DNA of 64,000 nucleotides, taken from NCBI RefSeq assembly GCF_039614715.1, contig NZ_CP154857.1, forward strand, positions 1,674,001-1,738,000, written 5' to 3'. Position numbers and translations under genes: made by a program. The notes under the pieces are model-generated. The model searched no databases. It saw only the letters and a list, made by a program, of their open reading frames with translations, and had not been told where the DNA came from. This stretch comes from Microbacterium sp. AZCO (GTDB lineage: Bacteria; Actinomycetota; Actinomycetes; Actinomycetales; Microbacteriaceae). Positions 36,041-45,061 of this stretch are shown here, one piece after another (position 1 is the stretch's first letter; each line of letters opens with the position of its first letter).

Positions 36041-36550
36041 ATGTCACAGGACAGCGCACTGCGCCACGCGAAGCGTCCCCGCTCAGCCATCGCCGGCCCG
36101 TACGGGCATCCGTTCCACCCGATCCTCGTCACGATCCCGATCGGCGCATGGGTCTCGAGCCTCGTGTTCGACATCATCGGGCTCGTCTCCGACGACGCGG
36201 AGCCGTATGTGGTCGCGAGCCGGATCCTCATCATCATCGGTCTCGTGGGAGCCGTGCTCGCCGCCGTGTGGGGATTCATCGACTACCTCGGCATCGCGCG
36301 CAACACTCCCGCACGACGGACCGCGACCATACACATGTCGCTCAATCTCGGCGTCGTCGTGATCTTCCTGATCGACCTCATCGTTCGCCTCGCCTCCGAC
36401 GAGCAGGATGAAGTGAGCGTCGCCGGATTCATCCTCAGCATCGTCGGCCTGGCCGCCCTCGGGGTGTCCGGCTGGCTCGGCGGCAAGCTCGCGTACCACT
36501 ACGGTGTGCGGGTCGCCGACGAGCGGACGCAGGTCGACGGCTTCCGCTGA
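36041..36550 (+). CDS. DUF2231-family membrane protein
   Basis: A 169-aa protein with four predicted TM helices (about residues 28-50, 60-85, 100-120 and 130-152). The N-terminal motif AGPYGHPFHPILVTIPIGAW holds the histidines characteristic of DUF2231, which resembles heme- or redox-associated membrane proteins. The frame is open upstream through the antisense of the tmRNA, but ATG 36041 has AAGAGAGG at good spacing and starts where homology should. Function is unknown. Confidence 0.88.
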   Translation: MSQDSALRHAKRPRSAIAGPYGHPFHPILVTIPIGAWVSSLVFDIIGLVSDDAEPYVVASRILIIIGLVGAVLAAVWGFIDYLGIARNTPARRTATIHMSLNLGVVVIFLIDLIVRLASDEQDEVSVAGFILSIVGLAALGVSGWLGGKLAYHYGVRVADERTQVDGFR

Positions 36551-36596
36551 GGGGGCGGATGCCGGTCGCTCGGTGGCCTCGCGTAGAGTCGCGGTC

Positions 36597-37262
36597 ATGA
36601 GCGATGTCGTCATCACGGTCCGCGGCGAGCACGAGGCGCGAGTCGCCCCCGAAGAGGGAGTGGTGCGGCTCTCGGTGCGGGCAGAGGGTCCCGAGCGCGG
36701 CGGCGTCGTCGAGCGGATCTCCGCCCTGGCCGAGCCCCTGCGCACCGATCTCGGGACCCGCAAGCAGCAGGGCGGCGTGCGCGAGTGGTCCAGCCAGCGC
36801 GTCGCCGTGTGGGCGAACCGCCCCTGGAGCTCGGACGGCAAGCAGCTCGCCCTCGTGCACTACGCGTCGGTGGAGTTCTCGGCCGTCTTCACGGACTTCG
36901 CCGGGCTGTCCTGGTGGATCACCGAGATCGCCGAGCGGGACGGCGTGCAGGTCGACGGCATCGACTGGCAGCTGACCCGAACCACGGCGAAGCAGGCCGA
37001 GGCTGACGTCGCGGCGGAGGCCGTGCGGGTGGCGGTCGACCGTGCGACGGCCTACGCCCGCGCGATCGGACTCGGTTCGGTGACGCCGCTCGAGATCGCC
37101 GACGTCGGCCTGCTTTCGCGGGACGACCCCTCGCCGGCGCCCATGGCGCGGATGATGAAGGCTTCGTTCGCGGCGGATGCGGGTGGAGCCCCCGGTGTCG
37201 AGCTCCAGCCGGAGGACATCATCGTCTCCGCGGCCGTCGAGGCGCGCTTCTCCGCGCGGTGA
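36597..37262 (+). CDS. SIMPL-domain (DUF541) protein
   Basis: A 221-aa cytoplasmic-looking SIMPL-domain protein (VVITVRGEHEARVAPEEG at the N-terminus, C-terminal PEDIIVSAAVEARF). The ATG is 47 bp after the DUF2231 stop. There is no signal peptide although many family members are exported. It is convergent with smpB. The family function is not established. Confidence 0.85.
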   Translation: MSDVVITVRGEHEARVAPEEGVVRLSVRAEGPERGGVVERISALAEPLRTDLGTRKQQGGVREWSSQRVAVWANRPWSSDGKQLALVHYASVEFSAVFTDFAGLSWWITEIAERDGVQVDGIDWQLTRTTAKQAEADVAAEAVRVAVDRATAYARAIGLGSVTPLEIADVGLLSRDDPSPAPMARMMKASFAADAGGAPGVELQPEDIIVSAAVEARFSAR

Positions 37263-37278
37263 TCGTCGGCGCGTCTGA

Positions 37279-37755
37279 TCAGTCGCCCAGGCGGTTGCGG
37301 CTGCGCATGGCACGCTCGGCTTCGCGCTTGTCTTCGCGCTCGCGGATCGTCTGGCGCTTCTCGAACTCGCGCTTGCCCTTCGCCACCGCGATCTCCACCT
37401 TGGCGCGCCCGTCGGAGAAGTAGAGCTTCAGAGGGATGAGCGTGTAGCCGCCCGCCGAGATGGCGTGCGAGAGCTTCACGATCTCCTCCTTGTGCAGCAG
37501 CAGCTTGCGGGTGCGCTTGGCGGAGTGGTTCGTCCAGTGACCCTGCGAGTACTCCGGGATGTTGACGGCGTCGAGGTACGCCTCTCCCCCATCGATGTAC
37601 GCATAGCCGTCGGAGAGGTTCGCGCGTCCCTGACGGAGCGACTTCACCTCCGTGCCCGTCAGGACGAGCCCCGCCTCGTACGTCTTCTCGATGGCGTACT
37701 CGTGGCGCGCGCGACGGTTGGTCGCGACGACCTTCTCACCGCGTTCCCTGGGCAT
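37279..37755 (-). CDS. smpB: SsrA-binding protein SmpB
   Basis: A 158-aa protein of normal length. It has the OB-fold start ATNRRARHEYAIE, GTEVKSLR and the C-terminal tail KREFEKRQTIRERE. It binds the tRNA-like domain of tmRNA and delivers it to stalled ribosomes. The linked ssrA-smpB-ftsX-ftsE-prfB order is usual in Actinobacteria. Confidence 0.97.
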   Translation of the reverse strand: MPRERGEKVVATNRRARHEYAIEKTYEAGLVLTGTEVKSLRQGRANLSDGYAYIDGGEAYLDAVNIPEYSQGHWTNHSAKRTRKLLLHKEEIVKLSHAISAGGYTLIPLKLYFSDGRAKVEIAVAKGKREFEKRQTIREREDKREAERAMRSRNRLGD

Positions 37756-37803
37756 GACGATTCCTTCGATTCCTGAGCTGGCTGGACGGCCCGCCAGTCT
37801 ATC

Positions 37804-38718
37804 TCAGGCCCGGAGCCACCGGCGGATCGCGAAGCCGGCCGACACCGCCGCGAGCGCGATGCCGATCACGATGAGGATCGGCACGACCGTCCACGCCTCG
37901 GGCAGCCCGATCCACGTCGTCACGAAATCCACACGGGTGCGCAGGTACTGGTTGACGCCGAACTGCACACCGAGGAGCACGGCACCGCTGGCCAGGATCG
38001 ACCCCAGCAGCGCCGCGAGAACGCCCTCGAGGATGAACGGCGTCTGGATGAACCCGTTGGATGCGCCGACCAGCCGCATGATGCCGAGCTCGCGTCGGCG
38101 TGCGTAGGCGGAGAGCCGGATCGTCGTCGCGATCAGCAGCACGGCGGCGATCAGCATGAGCGCGGCGATTCCCACGGCGATGTAGGTCGCCACCGTGAGC
38201 GCCGAGAACAGGGGCTCGAGGTACTGGAGCTGATCCTTGACCTCTTCGACACCCTGCATGCCGCGGAACGCCTCGATGATGACATCGGACTGCGTCTGGT
38301 CGACGAGGTTCACCCGGAAGGTCTGGTTGACCTGCTCGGGCGTCACGACGCTCGCGGCCTCCGCGCCGACGAGGTCGAGGAGCTCCTGATACGCCTGATC
38401 GTGGTCGACGAACTGATACGTCCGGATGAGCGGCGCCAGGGCATCGCCCTCGAGCTTCGACTTCACCTCGTCGATCTGCTCCTGGGTCGCCGCGCCTCCC
38501 GTGCACTCGGCGGTCTGCGACACCGACGTGCACATGTAGATCGCCACCTGTGCGCGGTCGACCCAGAAGTCGCGCATCGTGCCGATCTGCATCTGCATGA
38601 GGATCGCGGCGCCGACGAACGTGAGCGACACGAACGTCACGAGCACGACAGAGATGACCATGGATGCGTTGCGGCGGAGGCCCGTCATCGCCTCGCCGAG
38701 CACGAGTCCGAGCCTCAC
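37804..38718 (-). CDS. ftsX: cell-division ABC permease FtsX
   Basis: A 304-aa four-TM permease: an N-terminal cytoplasmic segment and first TM (VISVVLVTFVSLTFVGAAIL), a long extracellular loop (about 45-170) that normally contacts peptidoglycan hydrolases of the NlpC/P60 type, then three TM helices and the FtsX/MacB domain (RRRELGIMRLVGAS). It overlaps ftsE by 4 bp. FtsEX couples ATP use to activation of cell-wall hydrolysis at division. Confidence 0.96.
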   Translation of the reverse strand: MRLGLVLGEAMTGLRRNASMVISVVLVTFVSLTFVGAAILMQMQIGTMRDFWVDRAQVAIYMCTSVSQTAECTGGAATQEQIDEVKSKLEGDALAPLIRTYQFVDHDQAYQELLDLVGAEAASVVTPEQVNQTFRVNLVDQTQSDVIIEAFRGMQGVEEVKDQLQYLEPLFSALTVATYIAVGIAALMLIAAVLLIATTIRLSAYARRRELGIMRLVGASNGFIQTPFILEGVLAALLGSILASGAVLLGVQFGVNQYLRTRVDFVTTWIGLPEAWTVVPILIVIGIALAAVSAGFAIRRWLRA

Positions 38719-39809
38719 GAGGTCGGCCCCACTTCGTCGTGGGGATCACCGGCACCGTGCCCGAGGCCGAGCCGGTCGGCAAGGCCGAGCTCCGCGACAT
38801 CCAGCTCGAGCTCTTCCGCGATCGGAATGGGCGCGGTCCGCGGTCGGGACGGCTCCTCGACGACAGGATCGCCGCTGGATGCCTCGGCGAGGGCCTCGGC
38901 CGACTCCGCGATCGCGGCTTCGGCGGCCTCGGCGACATCGGGCGCGGCATCCGGCTCGATCGCTCGCTCCGCGGATGCGGCGGCCGCTGCGACCGCGGCA
39001 TCCACCGCCTCCGAATCCACGGTGCCCGTTTCGACGATCTCGCGATGCAGCTCGAGCACCGCCGTGAGGGCGGCCACGGCCGCGGCGCCCTTCTCCGGCT
39101 CCGGCGCGAGGCTCGGCAGGCTCGACGTGTCGCCGTACCCGCCGTGGCGCTCGTCACGCACCATCTCGCCGTTGGCGAGCTCGATGACACGGCGCTGCAT
39201 CTGGTCGACGAAGCCCGCCTCGTGGGTGGCCATGACGACGGTCGTGCCGCCCGCGTTGATTCGCGCGAGCAGCTGCATGATGTCGACGGACGTCGCGGGG
39301 TCGAGGTTTCCCGTCGGCTCGTCGGCGAGCAGCACCTGCGGGCGGTTCACGAGCGCACGCGCGATCGCGACGCGCTGCTGCTCCCCGCCCGAGAGCTCGT
39401 GCGGGAACCGCTTCTCCTTGCCCTTGAGCCCGACGAGCGCGAGCACCTCGGGCACGGCCTGCTGCACGAAGGCGTTCGACGACCCGATCACCTGCAGCGT
39501 GAAGGCGACGTTCTGGAAGACGGTCTTGGTCGGCAGCAGCCGGAAGTCCTGGAACACGGCGCCGATGTGGCGTCGGAAGTACGGCACCTTGCGGCTCGGC
39601 AGCGTCTTGAGGTCGCGGCCCAGCACGACGACGCGACCGTCCGACGGCGTCTCCTCGCGGAGGATGAGCCGAAGGCAGGACGACTTGCCCGATCCGGAAG
39701 GTCCGACGAGGAAGAGGAACTCTCCTCGCGTCACCTCGAAATCGACATTGTGCAGGGCGGGTTTCGCGGTGCCGCGAAAGCGCTTCGTGACGTTTTCGAA
39801 CCGGATCAT
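38715..39809 (-). CDS. ftsE: cell-division ATPase FtsE with long acidic C-terminal extension
   Basis: A 364-aa protein. Residues 1 to about 225 are standard FtsE (Walker A GPSGSGKSS, signature LSGGEQQRVAIARAL, Walker B LADEPTGNLDP, H-loop ATHEAG). FtsE normally ends near residue 225-235. Here about 135 further residues follow, rich in Ala, Glu and Pro and likely disordered, ending in a hydrophobic-acidic segment (AEELELDVAELGLADRLGLG). Such tails occur in some Microbacteriaceae. The stop overlaps the ftsX start. Confidence 0.96.
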   Translation of the reverse strand: MIRFENVTKRFRGTAKPALHNVDFEVTRGEFLFLVGPSGSGKSSCLRLILREETPSDGRVVVLGRDLKTLPSRKVPYFRRHIGAVFQDFRLLPTKTVFQNVAFTLQVIGSSNAFVQQAVPEVLALVGLKGKEKRFPHELSGGEQQRVAIARALVNRPQVLLADEPTGNLDPATSVDIMQLLARINAGGTTVVMATHEAGFVDQMQRRVIELANGEMVRDERHGGYGDTSSLPSLAPEPEKGAAAVAALTAVLELHREIVETGTVDSEAVDAAVAAAAASAERAIEPDAAPDVAEAAEAAIAESAEALAEASSGDPVVEEPSRPRTAPIPIAEELELDVAELGLADRLGLGHGAGDPHDEVGPTS

Positions 39810-39879
39810 GGCTCAACGAGCCTAAGCGCGTCGCGTGTCAGGCGTCCCAGCGACACCCGGAGAGACCGTCCCGGAGGGA

Positions 39880-40992
39880 TCAGTCGTCCTCGTCCTTGCG
39901 CTTGCGCCACCGGATGCCGGCCGAGATGAACCCGTCGAGGTCGCCGTCGAAGACGACCGCCGGGTTGCCGACCTCGTAGCCGGTCCGGAGGTCCTTCACG
40001 AGCTGCTGGCCGTACAGGAAGTAGGAGCGCATCTGGTCGCCCCAGCTCGCCGTGATGACGCCGGCGAGCTCCTTCTTCTTGGCCGCCTCCTCCTCGCGCT
40101 GCAGCAGCATGAGGCGCGTCTGGAGCACGCGCATGGCGGCGGCGCGGTTCTGGATCTGCGACTTCTCGTTCTGCATGGAGACGACGATGCCGGTCGGGAG
40201 GTGCGTGAGGCGCACGGCGGAGTCGGTCGTGTTGACCGACTGACCGCCGGGTCCGGAGGAGCGGAAGACGTCCACCCGGATGTCGCCCTCGGGGATGTCG
40301 ACCTCCTTGGCCTCCTCCATGACGGGGATGACCTCGACCGCGGCGAACGACGTCTGGCGCTTGTCGGCCGACCCGAATGGGCTGATGCGCGCGAGGCGAT
40401 GGGTGCCGGCCTCGACCGAAAGCGTGCCGTAGGCGTAGGGGGCGTCGATCTCGAACGTGGCCGACTTGATGCCGGCACCCTCCGCGTAGGAGGTGTCCAT
40501 GACCTTCACCGGGTACTTGTGACGCTCGGCCCAGCGCAGGTACATGCGCAGGAGCATCTCGGCGAAGTCGGTCGCGTCGTCGCCGCCGGCGCCCGACCGG
40601 ATCGTCACGACGGCGGAGCGCTCGTCGTACTCCCCGTCGAGGAGCGTCTGCACCTCGAGCTCGCCGATGACGTCCTCGAGTTCGGCGATCTCGTGCCGCG
40701 CCTCCTCGGCGGAGTCCTCGTCGTCCATCTCATTGGCGAGTTCGACGAGGACGTCGAGATCATCGAGGCGCTGCTCGACGTCGGTGATGCGCTTGAGCTC
40801 GGCCTGACGGTGGCTGAGGGCGCTCGTGACCTTCTGCGCCTTCTCGACGTCGTCCCACAGATCGGGGGCGCCCGCCTCCTCGCTGAGTCGCGCGATCGCG
40901 GCGTTCAGGCCCTCGACGTCCACCACCGCCTTGATGTCGGCGAACGTGGAGCGCAGGGCCTGGATATCGGCGGACGGATCGAAGTCGAGCAT
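39880..40992 (-). CDS. prfB: peptide chain release factor 2 (RF2)
   Basis: A 370-aa class-I release factor. It has the anticodon-like tripeptide region [14 protein letters not shown] (SPF type, UGA/UAA reading) and the catalytic GGQ loop [20 protein letters not shown] 40992 ([11 protein letters not shown]) is the expected start. The frame is uninterrupted: the autoregulatory programmed +1 frameshift seen in many bacteria is absent. Confidence 0.97.
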   Translation of the reverse strand: MLDFDPSADIQALRSTFADIKAVVDVEGLNAAIARLSEEAGAPDLWDDVEKAQKVTSALSHRQAELKRITDVEQRLDDLDVLVELANEMDDEDSAEEARHEIAELEDVIGELEVQTLLDGEYDERSAVVTIRSGAGGDDATDFAEMLLRMYLRWAERHKYPVKVMDTSYAEGAGIKSATFEIDAPYAYGTLSVEAGTHRLARISPFGSADKRQTSFAAVEVIPVMEEAKEVDIPEGDIRVDVFRSSGPGGQSVNTTDSAVRLTHLPTGIVVSMQNEKSQIQNRAAAMRVLQTRLMLLQREEEAAKKKELAGVITASWGDQMRSYFLYGQQLVKDLRTGYEVGNPAVVFDGDLDGFISAGIRWRKRKDEDD

Positions 40993-41017
40993 GACAGTCC
41001 AGACTAACGTGGAAGCG

Positions 41018-42304
41018 ATGTCCGACAGCACCGAGCCCGCCGACGCGAGGGCTGTGCTGTGGCGGTTCGGCCCGATGATCTACGGCCCGACGGTGCTCTT
41101 CGCCCTCGGCGAGGGCGCGGTCATTCCGCTCATCCCCGTCATCGCCGCCCAGCTGGGCGCCGACGTCCCTGGTGCAGCCCTCGTCGCGTCGGCGCTCGTC
41201 GTGGGTCAGCTCTGCGGCAACATCCCCGCCGGCTGGGCGGTGGCCCGCATCGGCGAGCGGCTCACGATGGCCATCGCAGGCGGCATCGCGCTGGTCGGGG
41301 TCGTCGCGCTCGCACTGGCCCCCGTGCTCGGCGTGTTCGCGGCATCCGTCTTCCTCATCGGCTTCTGCGCCGCCGCCTTCGGCCTTGCGCGCCACTCGTT
41401 CATGACGACACGCGTGCCGCTCTCGTTCCGCGCACGCGCCCTGTCGCTCCTGGGCGGCACGTTCCGCCTCGGCATGTTCATCGGCCCTTTCATAGCGGCG
41501 GGTCTCCTCGCGATCTTCGGCGATGAGCGCTCCACCATCTGGTTCTTCGGGGCATGCCTCGTGGCCTGCGTCCTGCTCGTGCTGCTCGGCCCCGATCCCG
41601 AGAAGCAGCTCGCCGCCCCGGAGGAGCGGGTTCCCGCGGAGGACACCGGCGAGCCGGTGTCGGGCGCGATCCCGACGATGGAGCGGGTCGGCGTCTTCCG
41701 CACCATGTGGCGCTACCGCCGCGTGCTCGCGCGTCTCGGCGTCGCTGCGGCGACGCTCTCGGCGGTCCGGTCGGCGCGACAGGTCGTCCTGCCGCTGTGG
41801 GGCGTCTCGATCGGCCTCGACGCGCAGACGATCGCACTCGTGGTCGGCATCTCGGGGGCGATCGACTTCGCGCTCTTCTACGCGAGCGGCCAGGTCATGG
41901 ATCGCTTCGGACGACTGTGGGCCGCGCTTCCGGCCATGGTGCTCATGGGCGCCGGCTTCTTCGCGCTCGCCTTCACGCACGACCTCGACTCGGCCGCGAT
42001 GTGGTTCGCGATGTTCGGCGCGGTGCTCGGCGTCGGGAACGGACTGTCGAGCGGCATCCTGCTCACCCTCGGCGCCGATGTCGCCCCGAAAGCCGACCCC
42101 GCGCCCTTCCTCGGGTCGTGGCGGACGCTGACCGACGCGGGCGGCGCCGTCGCGCCTCTCCTCGTGTCGGGCATCGCGGCGATCTCGACCCTCGCCGTCG
42201 CGACGGGGCTCATGGGGCTCATCGGCTTCGGCGGCGCGGCGCTGTTCGCGATGTTCGTGCCGCGCTTCGTGCCGCACCCGCGCATCCGCGACGTCGAGAT
42301 GTGA
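41018..42304 (+). CDS. MFS transporter
   Basis: A 428-aa major-facilitator permease with about 12 TM helices. The loop-2/3 motif region is [12 protein letters not shown], with [13 protein letters not shown] (here [13 protein letters not shown]) and RLGMFIGPF segments, a central cytoplasmic loop (about 185-215) and a second repeat ([11 protein letters not shown]). The resemblance is to efflux or general MFS_1 members. ATG 41018 is 26 bp from the divergent prfB start, so the two share a compact promoter. Substrate unknown. Confidence 0.88.
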   Translation: MSDSTEPADARAVLWRFGPMIYGPTVLFALGEGAVIPLIPVIAAQLGADVPGAALVASALVVGQLCGNIPAGWAVARIGERLTMAIAGGIALVGVVALALAPVLGVFAASVFLIGFCAAAFGLARHSFMTTRVPLSFRARALSLLGGTFRLGMFIGPFIAAGLLAIFGDERSTIWFFGACLVACVLLVLLGPDPEKQLAAPEERVPAEDTGEPVSGAIPTMERVGVFRTMWRYRRVLARLGVAAATLSAVRSARQVVLPLWGVSIGLDAQTIALVVGISGAIDFALFYASGQVMDRFGRLWAALPAMVLMGAGFFALAFTHDLDSAAMWFAMFGAVLGVGNGLSSGILLTLGADVAPKADPAPFLGSWRTLTDAGGAVAPLLVSGIAAISTLAVATGLMGLIGFGGAALFAMFVPRFVPHPRIRDVEM

Positions 42305-42387
42305 CGTCCAGGGACGTTGTCCCGTGATTCGCGGCGAGCGCTTGGGGTGATCGTGGTCGAGCGCGCGGAAGAGAGAGTCGGCGTGAA

Positions 42388-42891
42388 TCAGCCACCGATG
42401 AAGCCTTCGGCGGCGAGCGGGTAGCCCGCCTCATCGCAGGCCTGCGCAAGGCCTGGCCCACTGTTCCACTCGGGAGATCCGAGGGCTGTTCTTCCCATCG
42501 CACCCTGTCGGATGACAGGAGCGGCATCCTTCATCGCCGCGATCGCGTCGCTCACCGCGCCGTCCCCGGTGGTGGGCACCCGATCGAGCACGCGCGTGCC
42601 CAGCCGCATCCACCCGTCGTACTCCTGCTGGCTCATCCGCCCCTCGTGCAGACCCACCATGGCGTTGTGCAGGATCGTGAGCACGTCCCCCATTGCCTCG
42701 CATGACTCGGCGTCTGTGACTGCCGCCTCGCCATCGGTGGAATCCACGGCTGCGTCGGCGTGCGTGGCCGCGACCGTCTTCGACGTCGATCCGCCCGCGG
42801 CGGTGCAGCCCCCGCATCCCGCGGCGATCACGACGAGCCCGACGGCGAGCATCAGGCGAGTGAGCGCGGTGGGTGGGAAAGCCTTCGGCAT
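42388..42891 (-). CDS. predicted lipoprotein, hypothetical
   Basis: A 167-aa protein with an N-terminal signal (RLMLAVGLVVIAAGCGGC) and a lipobox at AAGC, so it is probably membrane-anchored. The mature part is helical (SCEAMGDVLTILHNAMVGLHEG) with two further cysteines (ESCEAM, QACDEAG) that may form a disulfide. No family recognised. It is convergent with the MFS gene. Confidence 0.7.
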   Translation of the reverse strand: MPKAFPPTALTRLMLAVGLVVIAAGCGGCTAAGGSTSKTVAATHADAAVDSTDGEAAVTDAESCEAMGDVLTILHNAMVGLHEGRMSQQEYDGWMRLGTRVLDRVPTTGDGAVSDAIAAMKDAAPVIRQGAMGRTALGSPEWNSGPGLAQACDEAGYPLAAEGFIGG

Positions 42892-43046
42892 GAGATGAAG
42901 GATAGGGCGCGGCTGAGAGAGGGCTCGCTCGGCAGGGTCAACCTGTGGAGGAGCGCGATGCGACACGCAACCAAGCCGGACTCCGCCTGCGGCGGAGAAG
43001 CTCGACCCGGATCACGGAGGGTTCGCGCGCTTTGATCACATCGCCC

Positions 43047-43274
43047 CTAGAGGACCGGACGGCCGATGCCCACGCCGGACAAGTCGCGTTCGAGGCGGAG
43101 CACGTCACGCGTGCGCTCGTTCCTGAGGTGCAGCACGAGCGCGTCGTGGGTCATCGCGGGACGCGGCCGCCGCAGCGCCGCGAGCCGCTCCCGCAGCACG
43201 CGCCCGAGCTCGACGACGCGGGTCTGGGGGACGACGACGCCCTCGGTGCCGGGCTGGACGAGGAAGGTGTTCAT
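43047..43274 (-). CDS. small hypothetical protein
   Basis: A 75-aa basic protein beginning MNTFLVQPGTEG, with no TM segment or recognisable domain. It lies 112 bp after the last tad gene on the same strand. It may be a trailing gene of the pilus operon; coding status is moderate. Confidence 0.45.
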   Translation of the reverse strand: MNTFLVQPGTEGVVVPQTRVVELGRVLRERLAALRRPRPAMTHDALVLHLRNERTRDVLRLERDLSGVGIGRPVL

Positions 43275-43386
43275 GATGGATCCCGTTCCGTCCGGCCGGT
43301 GCGACCGGATCGGATCCATGGTCCGTCTGCGGCACCGGGCGCGACATCGGGGGTCCTCCCCATATTCGCCGGCGCGGAGGTAGGTG

Positions 43387-43821
43387 TCAGCGCAACGCGG
43401 TCCTGCTTGTCGCCGTCGCCTGCAGCGCGAGACCGTCGGGGACGAACAGCGTGAGGACCGGTGGATGCCACGTCCCCGCGACCGTGACCCGCGCCGAGAC
43501 CCCGTCGGGCGTATCTGCCGACACGAGCGTCGTCCCGCCGATCTGGCCCGTCAGCGCCGCCGCCTGATCGTGCACCCCGGCATCGGTGAGCTCGGCTCGC
43601 GGCTGGTCATCGACGACCGCCAGGGTGAAGCCGTCTGCGCCGGCGAGGGCCGCCGCATCGGCGATGCCGTCGAGGCGCTTCTGCGCAAGGTAGAGGCTTG
43701 TCGCGTCGACGCACACGAGGATCGCGACGATCGCCAGCACGGCGTAGCCGAGCGTGAGGATCAGGACGCTGCCCTCGTCGTCCGCGGCCGCGGCGGAGAA
43801 CCCACGCCGGAGCGCCCTCAC
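43387..43821 (-). CDS. TadG-like pilus-assembly protein
   Basis: A 144-aa protein with an N-terminal basic region, the segment DDEGSVLILTLGYAVLAIVA and a single TM helix, then VDATSLYLAQKRLDGIADAAALAGAD, the hallmark of putative Flp pilus-assembly TadE/G-like proteins. GTG 43821 overlaps the upstream tadE stop (GTGA). It is the last clear gene of the Tad operon and probably a minor pseudopilin or assembly factor. Confidence 0.88.
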   Translation of the reverse strand: MRALRRGFSAAAADDEGSVLILTLGYAVLAIVAILVCVDATSLYLAQKRLDGIADAAALAGADGFTLAVVDDQPRAELTDAGVHDQAAALTGQIGGTTLVSADTPDGVSARVTVAGTWHPPVLTLFVPDGLALQATATSRTALR

Positions 43822-44297
43822 TCGACACCCCAGAACCGCGACACCTTCTGCGCCGACGTCGCCTCGACCGGAATGCTCGCCAGGCCGTCGAGTCCGAAGA
43901 CGGGCGGCACGAGCGGGAGCGGGATGCGGGTGCGCAGCGTCACGACGAGAGTGGCGCCCGGCTCGGGGCACACCGCCCCGGTCGGGTGGCAGCGGAGGTC
44001 CAGGTCGACGGTTGCGGCATCCATCCCGTACTCGTCGACGACCGACGCGAGCACGTCGTGGATGCGGTCGCGAGCGTCGGACTCATCAGTCGCCGTGGAT
44101 ATCGCGCGAGCGATGTGGCGCGCTCCGGCATCTGCGCCGAGCGCCTGGCCCTGAATGAGACCGAGCGTCACGACGAGGTAGACGAGCGGCACGAGCAGGA
44201 GCATCCCGACGAGGATGAATTCCAGCGCCGCGGAGCCGCGCTCGCCGTCCTCGGCGTCCGCGGCGTCCGCGTCAGTCGAGGGACTCGAGCGGCGCAT
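43818..44297 (-). CDS. TadE-family pilus protein (second copy)
   Basis: A 159-aa protein. DGERGSAALEFILVGMLLLVPLVYLVV is the TadE-type N-terminal segment with the conserved Glu followed by one TM helix; the rest is extracytoplasmic with two cysteines (RCHPTGAVCPEPG). Its start overlaps the preceding tadE gene by 26 bp. TadE proteins are minor pseudopilins of the Flp/Tad pilus. Confidence 0.9.
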   Translation of the reverse strand: MRRSSPSTDADAADAEDGERGSAALEFILVGMLLLVPLVYLVVTLGLIQGQALGADAGARHIARAISTATDESDARDRIHDVLASVVDEYGMDAATVDLDLRCHPTGAVCPEPGATLVVTLRTRIPLPLVPPVFGLDGLASIPVEATSAQKVSRFWGVE

Positions 44298-44691
44298 GGG
44301 CGCTCACCTCCAGCAGGCGCGGCGCGCCGAGCAGCCCGACGAGCGGGAACGGGGCGCGCACCGTGACCTCGACAGCGGGGTGTCCGAGCGCCGAGGTCTC
44401 GTGCACGTCGACGTCGGACGCGTAGGCCGCGCCCACCGTGCGCGCGACGATCTCGGTCGTGCGCGCAGCGCCCTCCTGCAGCGACGTGTCGGCCAGCGCC
44501 GCGTAGAAGGCTCCCTCGACTGCGGCGTCGTGGATGACGTTGCGGACGTAGATCGTGAGGCCGAGCTGCAGCACGCCGAGCGTGAGGACCGTCAGTAGGG
44601 TGCCGACGAGCACGAACTCGACCGGACTCGCGCCGCTCTCGTCGTCGAGGACGGCGCGCAGCCGCTCTCGCAGGCGGACGGCGCGGAGCAT
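44272..44691 (-). CDS. TadE-family pilus protein (first copy)
   Basis: A 139-aa TadE protein (DDESGASPVEFVLVGTLLTVLTLGVLQL) with a single TM helix and an extracytoplasmic domain. It starts 4 bp after the stop of the interrupted flp-like gene and would be translated from the same operon mRNA. In the integrated state element 1 lies directly upstream, so its expression depends on read-through from the element or on excision. Confidence 0.9.
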   Translation of the reverse strand: MLRAVRLRERLRAVLDDESGASPVEFVLVGTLLTVLTLGVLQLGLTIYVRNVIHDAAVEGAFYAALADTSLQEGAARTTEIVARTVGAAYASDVDVHETSALGHPAVEVTVRAPFPLVGLLGAPRLLEVSAHAPLESLD

Positions 44692-44695
44692 CGCG

Positions 44696-44779
44696 TCAGA
44701 AGCCCGACACGCGCTCGATCGCCTGCTGGAAGAGGTCGGCGAGCGCGGGGCCGGCGAGGGCCCAGATGACGACGACGAG
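44696..44779 (-). pseudogene. flp-like pilin, 3' part, interrupted by element 1
   Basis: Encodes LVVVIWALAGPALADLFQQ and a short tail ending ERVSGF, with no start codon of its own. The other part is at 51817-51927. Joining 51927-51817 to 44779-44696 gives 195 bp, exactly 65 codons in frame: a 64-aa small protein with one TM helix (GWVLITLMTAGLLVVVIWAL). Its position between tadC and tadE is that of the Flp/DUF4244-type pilin in actinobacterial Tad operons. Confidence 0.85.
44775..44779. other. attachment core, left junction of element 1
   Basis: ACGAG, repeated at 51812-51816. Left of it is flp-like coding sequence; right of it begins the element with the arm GTAGTAACAC (44784-44793), which is the reverse complement of the arm at the other end. 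Confidence 0.8.
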
Positions 44780-45061
44780 CACAGTAGTAACACACATACA
44801 GGAAACGGGCAGTTTCGCCGCAGATTTTCGCGGGTTTCGACCGCCGCGGTGCCTGGTCCCCGACATCGCCAGAACGCCCGCTGACGCGCCGGAATCGCAC
44901 AGCCGGACGAGAGCGCCGACCGCCCATCGCGAGGGCTCCCCTCCAGGCGCACAGCGCCCGGCGTGCCCGACTCCTGAACACGGCGACGGCGCCCGTCTCC
45001 CCGATGGAGGAGGAGAGCGGACGCCGTGCATGCGCCGCCGCCGAGCCGCGCTCCGATCAGG
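44780..45061. other. gene-free left end of element 1
   Basis: The 282 bp between the left junction and the ADP-ribosyltransferase-like gene hold the attP arm (44784-44793) and no credible reading frame. The rest shows no clear signal. Confidence 0.5.

Noticed and set aside
35603..36550. A 315-codon frame starting inside the tmRNA region
   Set aside because: The upstream part is antisense to the tmRNA; the DUF2231 protein starts at 36041 with its own ribosome-binding site.
39880..40992. Programmed frameshift in prfB
   Set aside because: The reading frame is continuous from the expected start and no early in-frame TGA is present.
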